From VXMO01 sp965205915 (lineage in GTDB: Bacteria > Chloroflexota > Dehalococcoidia > UBA6926): a DNA stretch of 64,000 nt. Positions 17,669 through 26,040 of the stretch are shown here, piece after piece. Both the position numbers and the translations under genes were made by a program. The notes beneath the pieces were generated by a model, which did not search any database, was not told the origin of the DNA, and was given only the letters and a program-made list of their open reading frames with translations. Location: NCBI GenBank assembly GCA_965205915.1, contig OZ242191.1, forward strand, positions 2,294,001-2,358,000. The letters run 5' to 3'. Every line of letters begins with the position of its first letter. Positions within the stretch are counted from its first letter, which is position 1.

Positions 17669-19120
17669 TTAGCCCGCGCCTGAGTTTGCTTCCATAACAA
17701 AGGACTCGCCATCGGACATGTGGGTCATGCGACCCAGGAACAGGCTACCCTTTGCCAGGAACATCGAATACTGATAATCGCCCGCCCGCAGGTCTTCAAG
17801 GGCGTGGCCCATGAACGGCATGGCGGACGCGACGTGTCCCTGCGTGGGCGAGAAGCCCGGCATCCCGTGTTCTTCAACAAACTTGTCGCGCGCCTCGGGA
17901 CCTGTATCAATCTCGCCGCGTTGCGCCGCAAGGGCAGCGATGAGGCGGTAGTTGGTGCGCGGCACATTGCCGCTGCCCGCCGTGTCCGTGATTTCCGGGT
18001 TGTGCATCTCCGTGGCGTACTTGGCGATGTCCTCAAACTTCAGCCCCATCCGCTCAAGCGGGTCAGACACCAGCGCCTCGACGATTGCCTGCTGAGCGGA
18101 GCCCGCGCCGACGGTGTGACGGCCGACGCTGTCCAATCGGAGGACGGGGCTTGTGCCATCGTCGGGGCCCATGAGGATGGCGAAACCGGCCAGCACGTCC
18201 TCCATGATGGGGATTTCCTTTGCAAGGTGGCCCCGGTACTTCATGCCCAACTTGGCTAGCGAGCAGCCGCCAACGACGGCCACCTGCGGAAAGACGCCCG
18301 AAGAAACGAGGCTGCCGCCGACGACCATCGCATGGACGGGGGCGCAGCAGAACGCCTTGACGTCCGCGCCGGTGGAGTTGATACAAGCGGACGCCTCCGC
18401 GACCGCCTTGCCGAGGTTTCCTCCGCCACGGTTGTAGCGGTCTCCGATGGCCTCTTCCCCGGAGCCGATGACGTATTGCAGGCTCGCGGGGTCGGTGCCG
18501 GATTCTGCAAGAACTGATCGCAGGGCCATCGTTGCCGTGGCCTTTACCGTCAGATTCTCCAACAGGATTTCCGGCGAGAGTGAGGGATCATCCACATAAT
18601 CCGTCTGCACGAGCCCGATCGTTTCGCCGTCGCGCGTTAAGAGAGGAATCGCGCCCTCGCGTGAGGAGAGTCGCTCCTCAATGCGTGAGAAGGGAACCCC
18701 CTGGATTCGCTCGATCTCCTCATCCGTTACGCGGGGGTGGTTGCGGAGTTCCGCGACGACGCGGGCGGCGTAGCCCTCTTCAAGCAAGACGAGATCGAAC
18801 TCATCAGCGGCCTTGAGCAGGCCGTAGAACTGTTCTTCGTTGACGAGCTCGCCGTGCGGGCCGCTCGTCGAGTACTCGGCAAGCAGATTCTCGTACCACG
18901 GCGCAGCCGCGGATTCGAGGGCGTCCGGCTTCATGTTGCCGAGCAGAACCTGGTGGGGGGCGTAGGCGGCGGCGTCATCAAAGGAGCGGAGGCTGCCTTG
19001 AATGTCCTGCCACACGCCGTGATTGGCGTGAATCTCCCTTGTTGGTTTGGACCCGTGTCTCACAAGACCGGGCGTGTGTGCCAGAAAAAACCGAATCTCC
19101 CGAACGACAGGATGGTTCAT
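17669..19120 (-). CDS. grdC: Glycine/sarcosine/betaine reductase component C, beta-subunit-like
   Basis: This 483-residue protein matches GrdC, which with GrdD forms the component that turns the carboxymethyl adduct into a Cys-bound acetyl and then acetyl phosphate. Recognisable segments are HTPGLVRHGSKPTRE near the N-terminus, APHQVLLGNM, YVIGSGEEAIGDRYNRGGGN, NSTGADVKAFCCAPVHAM, VVGGCSLAKLGMKY and GFSPTQGHVASAMPFMGHA. The fold is FabH/thiolase-like. Start 19120 is chosen for the AAAAAAGGAG ribosome site; the frame extends 14 codons further upstream. grdD, normally next to grdC, is absent from the window. The gene diverges from grdE and precedes grdA by 73 bases. Confidence 0.9.
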   Translation of the reverse strand: MNHPVVREIRFFLAHTPGLVRHGSKPTREIHANHGVWQDIQGSLRSFDDAAAYAPHQVLLGNMKPDALESAAAPWYENLLAEYSTSGPHGELVNEEQFYGLLKAADEFDLVLLEEGYAARVVAELRNHPRVTDEEIERIQGVPFSRIEERLSSREGAIPLLTRDGETIGLVQTDYVDDPSLSPEILLENLTVKATATMALRSVLAESGTDPASLQYVIGSGEEAIGDRYNRGGGNLGKAVAEASACINSTGADVKAFCCAPVHAMVVGGSLVSSGVFPQVAVVGGCSLAKLGMKYRGHLAKEIPIMEDVLAGFAILMGPDDGTSPVLRLDSVGRHTVGAGSAQQAIVEALVSDPLERMGLKFEDIAKYATEMHNPEITDTAGSGNVPRTNYRLIAALAAQRGEIDTGPEARDKFVEEHGMPGFSPTQGHVASAMPFMGHALEDLRAGDYQYSMFLAKGSLFLGRMTHMSDGESFVMEANSGAG

Positions 19121-19163
19121 TGAAGCTCCTTTTTTGTGGCCGCTGTTTGCAGAGAGAAACACG

Positions 19164-19187
19164 CGTTTCCCGCGTCGTTTCCCGCGT
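19164..19187. promoter_or_regulatory. Perfect 12-bp tandem repeat in the grdC-grdE divergent region
   Basis: CGTTTCCCGCGT occurs twice in direct abutment (19164-19175 and 19176-19187), 7 bases upstream of the -35 box of the grdE promoter. Between two divergent genes this is a likely operator for a shared regulator. The flanking GAAACACGCGTTTC adds partial dyad symmetry. The regulator is not identified. Confidence 0.55.
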
Positions 19188-19194
19188 TATGTCA

Positions 19195-19224
19195 TTGACA
19201 GAGGCTAGCAACGACGCCTATTGT
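19195..19224 (+). promoter_or_regulatory. Predicted sigma-70 promoter of grdE-grdB
   Basis: A consensus -35 TTGACA (19195-19200) is followed after 18 bases by TATTGT (19219-19224), a 4/6 match to the -10 box. Transcription would begin near 19231, about 48 bases before the grdE start. Confidence 0.5.
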
Positions 19225-19278
19225 GTGTCAACGTGACGAGGGTGCTTACCGCGCCTCATAACGTAGGGGGGAATGGGG

Positions 19279-20544
19279 ATGAAACTTACTCTCGCAGTCC
19301 ATGTGGTTGGTGACGCGAAACTCGGCTCAGGCACGTCACTCAACGGTGGAATTCTGACAGTCGACTCGGACGAACTCCGGGAGGCCATCCTGGAGGATCG
19401 CCGAATACAGTCGGTCGATGTTGAGATCGCTGGTCCTGGGCAGCCGTGTCGCATCGGCGTCGTGTTCGACATCCTCGAGCCTCGCGCCAAGGAACCCGGC
19501 ACCGGCTCCGATTTCCCCGGCCTGCTTGGCCCAATGGCCGTGGCGGGGCAGGGAACCACGCACGTGCTCCGGGGCGCGGCGGTAACAGTCGTCGACGCGG
19601 CGCAGGAGCCCGGCATCGCCTCCAAGATGATGGAGATGCACGGCGATGCTGCGGCAAACTCGCCGTATGGCAACCTGCATCATGTCGTCGTTGTTCCGCA
19701 CATGATTCCCGGCACGCCGCGTCACGTTGGGTTGAATGCGCTGCGGCTGGCATCAACGCGCGCTGCGGTATTTCTTGGCAGCGCCGGCATCGGTCTGGAG
19801 GCGGACTCTACTGAGGACTTTGAGCTTGACGGGCCGTGGTCGAAGGATCGTGAGGGCCTGCCACGAATCGCCTATATCGGCCAGATTCACGGACATCAGA
19901 TGGTCGTCGAGGAAGACGAGCGAATCCTCTACGGCAGCAACACGGAGGGCATGGTTCCGATCTCTCTGCATCCTAATGAGTGGATGGATGGCGCGGTCGT
20001 GTGCTCTTACTGGGTGATGCGCGTTGAGACGTACTTCTACCAGAATCATCCGATTATCCAGGAACTCTATAAGCGCCATCAGGCAGGCGAGATCAACTTC
20101 GTGGGCACTGTTGCGACGGTTGCCGCATCGCTGGAGGCGGATCGGAATCGCAACTGCCTGCTCGCCGCGCACCAGGCCAAGTGGGGTCTGGGAGCGGACG
20201 GCGTCGTGCTGACCAAGTACGGCGGCGGCGCGCCTCACGTGGACATGGGCGAGACGGCGCGCATTTGCGAGACATTGGGCATGAGGACGGTGGTGCAGGT
20301 CTCGGACTCATCAGGCGATCGGCGCGCGGAGTCCGCGATGCTGTTCAACTATCCTGAGGTGGACGCAATCGTATATGGAGGCGGGAACGACACTGGCTGG
20401 GAAGTCGAGCCTGTGGAGCGAGTCATCGCCGGCTCGCCAGCCGTGGGGCAAGCTCTCGCGCAGATGACACATATTTCGGCGGGCGCACTGTGTGGCGTGA
20501 CAAATCAGCAGGGCGCGTCAGTGGTTCGGGCGGTGGTTTACTGA
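19279..20544 (+). CDS. grdE: Glycine/sarcosine/betaine reductase component B, pyruvoyl proprotein
   Basis: GrdE-type proteins are made as a proprotein and cleaved at an internal Cys that becomes a pyruvoyl group, which binds the amino group of the substrate. The protein is about 421 residues. Cys244 of the longer frame, in MDGAVVCSYWVMRVETYFYQ, stands at the position of the pyruvoyl-forming Cys (about residue 242 in characterised GrdE); the preceding residue here is Val. YLGSAGIGLEAD-like, QIHGHQMVVEEDERILYGSN and KYGGGAPHVDMGETARICE are family segments. The second ATG (19279) has GGGGGG at good spacing; the first (19273) overlaps it. grdB follows 52 bases later. Which amine is the substrate cannot be told. 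Confidence 0.9.
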   Translation: MKLTLAVHVVGDAKLGSGTSLNGGILTVDSDELREAILEDRRIQSVDVEIAGPGQPCRIGVVFDILEPRAKEPGTGSDFPGLLGPMAVAGQGTTHVLRGAAVTVVDAAQEPGIASKMMEMHGDAAANSPYGNLHHVVVVPHMIPGTPRHVGLNALRLASTRAAVFLGSAGIGLEADSTEDFELDGPWSKDREGLPRIAYIGQIHGHQMVVEEDERILYGSNTEGMVPISLHPNEWMDGAVVCSYWVMRVETYFYQNHPIIQELYKRHQAGEINFVGTVATVAASLEADRNRNCLLAAHQAKWGLGADGVVLTKYGGGAPHVDMGETARICETLGMRTVVQVSDSSGDRRAESAMLFNYPEVDAIVYGGGNDTGWEVEPVERVIAGSPAVGQALAQMTHISAGALCGVTNQQGASVVRAVVY

Positions 20545-20596
20545 GCGGCTCCTCTTCTAAGGGGGAGTTGGAGGAACAAGACAGAGGAGGCCCGAA

Positions 20597-21874
20597 ATGA
20601 AGGTCATTCACTATTTGAACCAGTTCTTTGGTGGACTGGGCGGAGAAGAAGAGGCCGGTGTCGGCCTGGAGGTTCGAGATGGGGCAGTTGGCCCCGGGCG
20701 CCTGCTGGAGCAGGTGCTCGGAGACGGCTCCACGGTCGTCAAGACGATCATCTGCGGCGATAACTATGCCGCGGAGAATCTTGAGTCAGTGATGGAGTCC
20801 GTCGTGAATGAGGTTCGGGACTCCGGCGCGGAGTTGTTCGTGGCGGGGCCGTGCTTTGTGGCGGGGCGCTACGGCGTCGCGGCGGGCGCCCTGTGCGCAG
20901 CCGTGCAGGCTGAGCTTGGCATCCCCGTCGTCACCGGCATGGCCGTTGAGAACCCCGGCGTTGATCTGTATCGCCAGGAGTTGCACATCGTCGACGCAGG
21001 TGAGAATGTCGCGGATATGCGAGACATCCTGACAAAGATGGCGGCCATCGCGAAAGTGACGGCCTCCGGCGAAGACGTTGGGCGGCCCGCCGAATGGGGC
21101 TACATCCCGCGCGGCATCATGAAGGACGAAACCGTCGAAGAAACGGCGGCCGTGCGGCTGGCGAAGATCATCGTCGCCAAGACGCTGGGGCAGCCGTATG
21201 AGACTGAACTGACGCAAATGGGATTCGAGCCGATTCCCGCGCCGCCCGCTGTTGCCGATATGAGCAACGCGACGGTGGCCATCATCACGGACGGTGGCCT
21301 GGTTCCCGCGGGCAACCCGGACAAAATGCCGGCCATTGCCTCAGAGATTTGGGGCTCATATGACATCGAGTCGGTGGACGGCCTGGAGGGTGAGGACTAC
21401 GAGGTCTATCACCGCGGCTATGACAACCGCCATGTGTTGAGCGACCCGGATCGCCTCGTTCCTGTCGATGTGCTCAAGGAGCTTGAGAAGGCGGGCGAGG
21501 TTGGTAAGGTCTATGAGCAGTTCCTGTCCATGACCGGCTTGGCCAATCCGCTAGCGAACAGCCGGCGGATTGGGCGAGAGATTGCAGAGAGCCTCAAGAG
21601 CGCCGGAGTGGATGCCGTCATCCTGACCTCCACTTGAGGCACTAGTACTCGCAGCGGTGCTGCGATCGCGACGGAACTCGAGAAGGCAGGCATCCCTGTT
21701 GCCCAGGTAACTGCGGTGACGCCGGTAGCGAAGATGGTCGGCGCAAACCGGGTGGTGCAGGGCAAGGGTATCGTGTACCCGCTGGGTGATGCCGCCCTTA
21801 ATCCGGAGGAAGAGAAGGACCTGCGACGGTCAATCGTCCGGCAGGCGCTGGAGGCGCTCAAGAACGAGGTGTAA
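20597..21874 (+). CDS. grdB: Glycine/sarcosine/betaine reductase component B, selenoprotein
   Basis: The gene reads through an in-frame TGA at 21635-21637 (codon 347) and ends at TAA 21872-21874, giving 425 residues, the GrdB/GrdF/GrdI length. Before the TGA: VIHYLNQFFGGLGGEEEAG, TIICGDNYAAENLE, AGPCFVAGRYGVAAGALC, GMAVENPGVDLYRQE and AGVDAVILTST. After it: GTSTRSGAAIATELEKAGIP, VGANRVVQGKGIVYPLGD and LRRSIVRQALEALKNEV. Family members carry U-G-T-C-T-R-C-G at this site. Here Sec is kept but both following Cys are Ser. The ribosome site AGAGGAGG precedes the ATG. A SECIS-like hairpin follows the TGA. A conventional caller would truncate the protein at residue 346. Confidence 0.94.
21650..21664 (+). 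promoter_or_regulatory. SECIS-like hairpin of grdB
   Basis: CGCAGC-GGT-GCTGCG forms a 6-bp stem with a GGU loop. The loop begins 18 bases after the Sec TGA. The small loop with G in its first two positions agrees with the bacterial SECIS consensus. Confidence 0.72.
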
Positions 21875-21909
21875 CCCCAACCCCATCCTTCGGTCACAAA
21901 AGTGAATAG

Positions 21910-21945
21910 GCGGGGGCGGCTCTAGAGCCGCCTCCGCTCATTTTT
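21910..21945 (+). terminator. Rho-independent terminator after grdB
   Basis: GCGGGGGCGGCTC pairs with GAGCCGCCTCCGC (one G-T), loop TA, followed after three bases by TTTTT (21941-21945). It lies 35 bases after the grdB stop and closes the grdE-grdB transcript. Confidence 0.85.
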
Positions 21946-22104
21946 GCCCTCTCCCCGTTGGGAGGCTCAGTGAGGCATGGTCAGGTTGTATCAACCGATC
22001 CTATCTAAGGAATTGAACCATTCCTCGTTGCTCCAAATGGAGGTGTTATCGGACGGGTAGGGAGTTGGCGGAGAAAGGGGTCATGGTCTGGGATATGAAC
22101 AAGA

Positions 22105-22857
22105 TTAGCCGCTAACTTCCGGGTTCTCAGGGTCAGATGTCCATCCAATTGGATTCTTCTTGATAGATGCCCTGACATTAGCCAATTCTCTACTGTCGCG
22201 AATTACGCGCTCAAAGTAGTTCCGTCGCCGGAGGCGGCCGTCAAACGGCATCCACTTCTGCGATCTGACGCCCTCGCCGTAGTGAACGGTCGTCAGTGAT
22301 TTGAACGCGCCAATCACACGCCCCAACGTTGCGCGGCCGCCGCGCGGGGCATCGTATTGAGGTTCCTGCACATCCGTAAAGGCAGCAAGTGGAAGAGCCT
22401 ACAGGAGCGATGGTTCTCGGAGGTTCCTGCACATCCGTAGAGGCAGCCCTTGTGGCTGCCCGATCCGTTTCGTCTGTCCGACCGGCGGCGTTATTGCGCG
22501 TGGGATCGGCGAGAGAATGCAGGATGTCGGTATGTGCATCAGGGCGCTGGCGGAATCCGGGGCGCCCCTACGGTTTCATTTATGACGAGGATGCCGTTAA
22601 TGTGGTTGGGCATGACCACGAATTCGTCGATTGCGACAGCCGGAAACCGATTCGGCAGTTCCTGCCACGCGCGACGGATCAACTCTCCGCCGTCATTGAG
22701 GCGCATTTCGTCAGAAGATACATCACCAAAAAGGCAGAGCCTGCCAAGAGTAACTATCGTGATAAAGTACATCCCCGCTGAGGCGTAGTCGTATCCTCCG
22801 GAGTCGAATGGACCGCCGATGATGCACATTCGGATCAAAGCGCTGCGAGGACGTCAT
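22105..22857 (-). pseudogene. Broken RAYT / Y1-type (IS200-like) transposase
   Basis: Three pieces of one REP-associated tyrosine transposase lie in different frames. HHRRSIRL (near 22850-22800) is followed in another frame by GGYDYASAGMYFITIVTLGRLCLFGDV and VVMPNHINGIL, and then in a third frame by LGRVIGAFKSLTTVHYGEGV and RNYFERVIRDSRELANVRASI. In the HUH motif the second His is Asn (PNHIN instead of PNHVH). At least two frameshifts separate the pieces, and a 61-bp tandem duplication (22360-22447) lies in the linker; 61 is not a multiple of 3, so the duplication itself shifts frame. The gene is dead. Confidence 0.85.
22360..22447. repeat. 61-bp tandem duplication inside the RAYT remnant
   Basis: The 27-base start of the unit (AGGTTCCTGCACATCCGTAA at 22360, then AGGCAGC) recurs at 22421-22447 with one mismatch, period 61. 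It falls in the variable linker of the transposase. Confidence 0.8.
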
Positions 22858-22996
22858 TCTTGTTCTTTGGCATTCAACTCGGCTTGTTAGCAACTGGTGG
22901 AGGGGGCAGCGCGGGTAGTTGAATTGCGTCGAGCCTGCTCTGCTGTGAGCGTCCGGCGTGAGGCCCAGTAGCAATGGGTAACTGGGCGCCGTGCGG

Positions 22997-23725
22997 CTAC
23001 AAAGGCAAGCTGCGGCCGATTTCCCTCAAGGCGTTGCGGTGGGCCTTGGCCTCCGGCATGACGCCGGCCATGAGAGCCCAGAAGTCAGCGGAGTGGTTCT
23101 GGTGAGTGAGGTGTGCGAGCTCATGGACGACGACGTATTCAATGAGCATCGGCTTCAGCATCATCATGCGCCAGTTGAATCGTAATGTGCCGTCCGGCGC
23201 GCAGCTTCCCCAGCGTTGTTTCTGATCTCGAATTAGCACAGCCGACATTTCGCCGCGGCCCAGGCGAGACCACCAGCGTCGCACCAGTTCAGGCAGCCGC
23301 TCGGAAGCCCTGTTTCGATACCACTCAACCATTGCGGCGCGGATGGATTCCAGACGGTCATCATCCGACAAACTGCCCGGCGCCGCGATACGAAAGCGCC
23401 AGTGATCGAACGTGACGTGGGGCCGCTTGTCGTCGGTCGGCTCGATGACCATGACCACGTTGCGGCCCAGGTAGGGCAGGGTCTCGCCGCTAACAAAGCG
23501 CTTTGGAGCGGGCCTCCGGTTAGATTCGGCGACATGGCGGAGGATCCAGGGCGCGCGTTTGCGGACGATGGCCTCCAGTTCCCGAGCCGAAGTTTTCATA
23601 GGCGCGGCAACGACTACGTCTCCGCCCACAACACTGACCTGCACCGTCTTGCGACGTCTCACGCTGCGTCGAACCGTGTAATTGATATTCGTGTTGCCGA
23701 AGCGCACGCTGCCTTGCACAGTCAT
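22997..23725 (-). CDS. YgjP-like M48-family metallopeptidase (DUF45)
   Basis: This 242-residue putative zinc metallopeptidase has HELAH at residues 201-205 and a third ligand in NHSADFWALM (His211). RDQKQRWGSCAPDGTLRFNWRMMMLKP is the family signature just before. The N-terminal half is the beta-rich region seen in YgjP proteins. The physiological substrate is unknown. The ATG overlaps the stop of a short upstream frame by ATGA. These genes often follow type I restriction genes, and the upstream 38 codons may be the end of such a gene, but nothing further remains. Confidence 0.85.
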   Translation of the reverse strand: MTVQGSVRFGNTNINYTVRRSVRRRKTVQVSVVGGDVVVAAPMKTSARELEAIVRKRAPWILRHVAESNRRPAPKRFVSGETLPYLGRNVVMVIEPTDDKRPHVTFDHWRFRIAAPGSLSDDDRLESIRAAMVEWYRNRASERLPELVRRWWSRLGRGEMSAVLIRDQKQRWGSCAPDGTLRFNWRMMMLKPMLIEYVVVHELAHLTHQNHSADFWALMAGVMPEAKAHRNALREIGRSLPL

Positions 23726-24210
23726 AAAGCGCTCCCGTTCATCACCATATCCACGATGCCCATCGCCACTTCATCCAGGTCAATAGCGCTGTAGTCGGGG
23801 ATGTTTCCAAGTTCGCCCTCAATGTCCAGACACATCATACGCCGCGCTGCGAGGCTCGATTGCCAACCAACCACCGTTGTGTGGGATTCCAGCGCCACCA
23901 GAATGACAGAGTGGGCTCGATTGACTGTTGGTGTATGAGACGGCTACTTGAGGCGGAGGACGGGCCCACCTGTGCCTGAGCGAGTGCTGCAACGCACATG
24001 GCCAGCAGTCGCAACCGACAGGGAGGCGGCGAGGACGAGGCGCCCGGTCTGAAGCGCCTCAGCGATGGTAGATACGGAGCCTCCTCTTTGCATGGACATT
24101 CGGTGTCTTTCTGCGCTACTATCGGCAGATATTGGCTCCAAAATTCTCGGGGCTCGCCGCTTCAGCCCTTGACTTCAGAACGAGAGCTCTTCCGGGAAAA
24201 CCCTTAATTT
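23726..24210. other. Largely gene-free stretch with a possible 3' gene remnant
   Basis: On the minus strand 23722-23838 encodes 38 residues ending IDLDEVAMGIVDMVMNGSAL, coupled by ATGA to the metallopeptidase. It reads like the C-terminal tip of a larger protein, possibly a type I restriction HsdR, but an in-frame TAG closes the frame at about 23950 upstream. The rest to 24210 shows nothing I can support. Confidence 0.3.
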
Positions 24211-25173
24211 ATGACCAGCAGTGAATCAGTGTCCGACGACAGCCGACTTTCAGCACAGCTTCTCAGGGGAGACGTAGTCTGCTTTGGATTCTTGACGCAC
24301 TGCCTGCTCCTTATGGTTGACCAACTGCCTCCACAGAATGGCGGGGCGCCGGTGCTGGACTCGGTGGAGATCGTGGGAGACGATGCCGCAATTGCCGCAA
24401 ACATACTGACCCAATGGGGCGTTCCGACACGGCTTATCACCTCACCAACGGGAGACGATCATCGCGGGGAGACAGTCAGGGAGAACCTTAGATTGTCGGG
24501 TGTGGATGTCCGCCAGGAGATTAAACGCGGCTGGCTAACTCCGTTCGAGGTGGCGATCCTTGATTCCGTCGGAGGCCGCACCTATTATCAGCGCCGGGAT
24601 CCCGACGCTTTGGCTGAGTTGAGGCCGCCCGATCCCGCGCAGTTTGAGGGCGCGGGGCTACTCTACGTAGATTGGTACGATGGCCCCAGCGTTGTTAGCG
24701 CCATGGAGAATGCCGCATCCCAGGACGTGCCCATTTTCCTCAACCTGGAGTCGGAATACGACAAAGAGCCGTGGGTCTCAGGCTTGCTGAAATATGCCAG
24801 CATTTGCCAGGTCTCCATGGACTTGCCCGGCGCATCCGGCAAGCCTTTCGACATAGCTCGCGCCTTGATCAAGCAAGGTGTGGAGATCGCCGTCGTGACT
24901 TTGGGCTCAGAAGGCTGTGTCGTCGCCCAGGGACAGCAGGCGTATTTCGTCAAGCCTCTGTCCGTAGAAATAGTAGACTGCTATGGTGCCGGCGCGGCCT
25001 TTTCAGCCGGCGTCATATATGGCCTGCGGGCGGGTTGGTCGCTGGAAAATGTAGCCCGCTTCGCCAGCGCCTACGCAGGGCTCAAGTGCGGGGTTTCCGG
25101 TATCGCCGGGTTGCCGATAAGCGACATCCAGGAGACCGCGTCATCCGTCGAGGCACAGCTGCTGCCGCTCTGA
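24211..25173 (+). CDS. PfkB/ribokinase-fold protein lacking the catalytic Asp
   Basis: This 320-residue protein has the PfkB carbohydrate-kinase fold: GDVVCFGFLTHCLL at the N-terminus, AAIAANILTQWGVPTRLIT, then ENLRLSGVDVRQEI, VVTLGSEGCVVAQG and the C-terminal anion-hole segment VDCYGAGAAFSAGVIYGL. In active members that last motif is DTxGAGDxF; here the catalytic Asp (GAGD) is Ala. Unless another residue serves, phosphotransfer should be impaired, so it may bind a sugar or nucleoside without phosphorylating it. It is followed by a convergent methyltransferase and is close to the adenylation-reductase gene. Confidence 0.85.
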   Translation: MTSSESVSDDSRLSAQLLRGDVVCFGFLTHCLLLMVDQLPPQNGGAPVLDSVEIVGDDAAIAANILTQWGVPTRLITSPTGDDHRGETVRENLRLSGVDVRQEIKRGWLTPFEVAILDSVGGRTYYQRRDPDALAELRPPDPAQFEGAGLLYVDWYDGPSVVSAMENAASQDVPIFLNLESEYDKEPWVSGLLKYASICQVSMDLPGASGKPFDIARALIKQGVEIAVVTLGSEGCVVAQGQQAYFVKPLSVEIVDCYGAGAAFSAGVIYGLRAGWSLENVARFASAYAGLKCGVSGIAGLPISDIQETASSVEAQLLPL

Positions 25174-25183
25174 TCGGAGAGTT

Positions 25184-25873
25184 CTACTTCTTCCTCACCC
25201 AAAAGATGCAGTATCGCATGGGCTTGGGGTCGTCGAAATAGAGCAGCCCGCCCAGCTTGCCTCTTTGGTCGGCCTTGACCATGGAGCAGCCGCAATTCTC
25301 CAATACCTTTAGAAGTCGGTTTTCGTCATACAGTTGAAACGATCTGTCCACGCCGTCCGTTCCAAACGCGCTATCGCTTACGTCGGCCACCCCCGATCCG
25401 ACCTTGAACATCAGTTGCAGGACACCGCCGGGAGCCAAAACCCTGGCCAACTCCGGAATGGTGGTCGTCTCCACGTCCTGACGGGACAAGTGCTGGATCA
25501 CGGCATTGCACAGGACAAGGTCAAAGGAACCCGACTCGAAGGCTAAGGGCTTTCTCAAATCGCCGACGCTGAGCTTGTCGGCGATTTCCGGGTGCTCCGC
25601 CTTGCCCAGGTTGATGTTCTCCTCCACTGCGTCAATCCCGTACGCGTCATACCCCCAGGAGTGCAGCAGGGAAACATCCCGCGCCCCGGCCCCGCACCCC
25701 GCGTCCAGACTACGTTTGCCTGACGCCAGTTCATCTGCCCGCTTCAGCAGGTCCATGTCGCCATTCAGATTGGGGTGAGATGTATGTTTGTAGGCCGAAT
25801 GCGTGAATTCGTGAGACAGTTGGGAGTATCTCCGGGCGTTCTCCCGGTAGAACTGCAGTGACTCAAACTGCAT
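25184..25873 (-). CDS. Class I SAM-dependent methyltransferase
   Basis: This 229-residue methyltransferase has motif I as SLDAGCGAGARDVSLLHSWG, an acidic residue after the second strand (YGIDAVEENI), and post-motifs GSFDLVLCNAVIQHLS and ELARVLAPGGVLQLMF. The substrate is unknown. The start at 25873 (MQFESLQFYREN) follows GAGGTGG; a 10-codon extension upstream is unlikely. It is divergent from the adenylation-reductase gene and convergent with the PfkB-like gene, so it may be part of the same small biosynthetic group, but there is no shared transcript. Confidence 0.85.
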   Translation of the reverse strand: MQFESLQFYRENARRYSQLSHEFTHSAYKHTSHPNLNGDMDLLKRADELASGKRSLDAGCGAGARDVSLLHSWGYDAYGIDAVEENINLGKAEHPEIADKLSVGDLRKPLAFESGSFDLVLCNAVIQHLSRQDVETTTIPELARVLAPGGVLQLMFKVGSGVADVSDSAFGTDGVDRSFQLYDENRLLKVLENCGCSMVKADQRGKLGGLLYFDDPKPMRYCIFWVRKK

Positions 25874-26040
25874 GCGACCACCTCGTGGGCGCTGGCATGA
25901 CATTCGACGTTAATGACGACATAACACTCCGGCATTTTACATTGTCTTAACATCCTTGTAAAATCGACCATCAACGTTCAGATGCCTTATCGGTTGCCTG
26001 CTCTGTAGGGAACAGGTCTCGGCTCGCAGGGGATGGCGGG

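Noticed and set aside
23722..23838. Short frame upstream of the metallopeptidase as an HsdR gene
   Set aside because: Only 38 codons remain and the similarity to restriction-enzyme C-termini is from memory; kept as a low-confidence remnant only.
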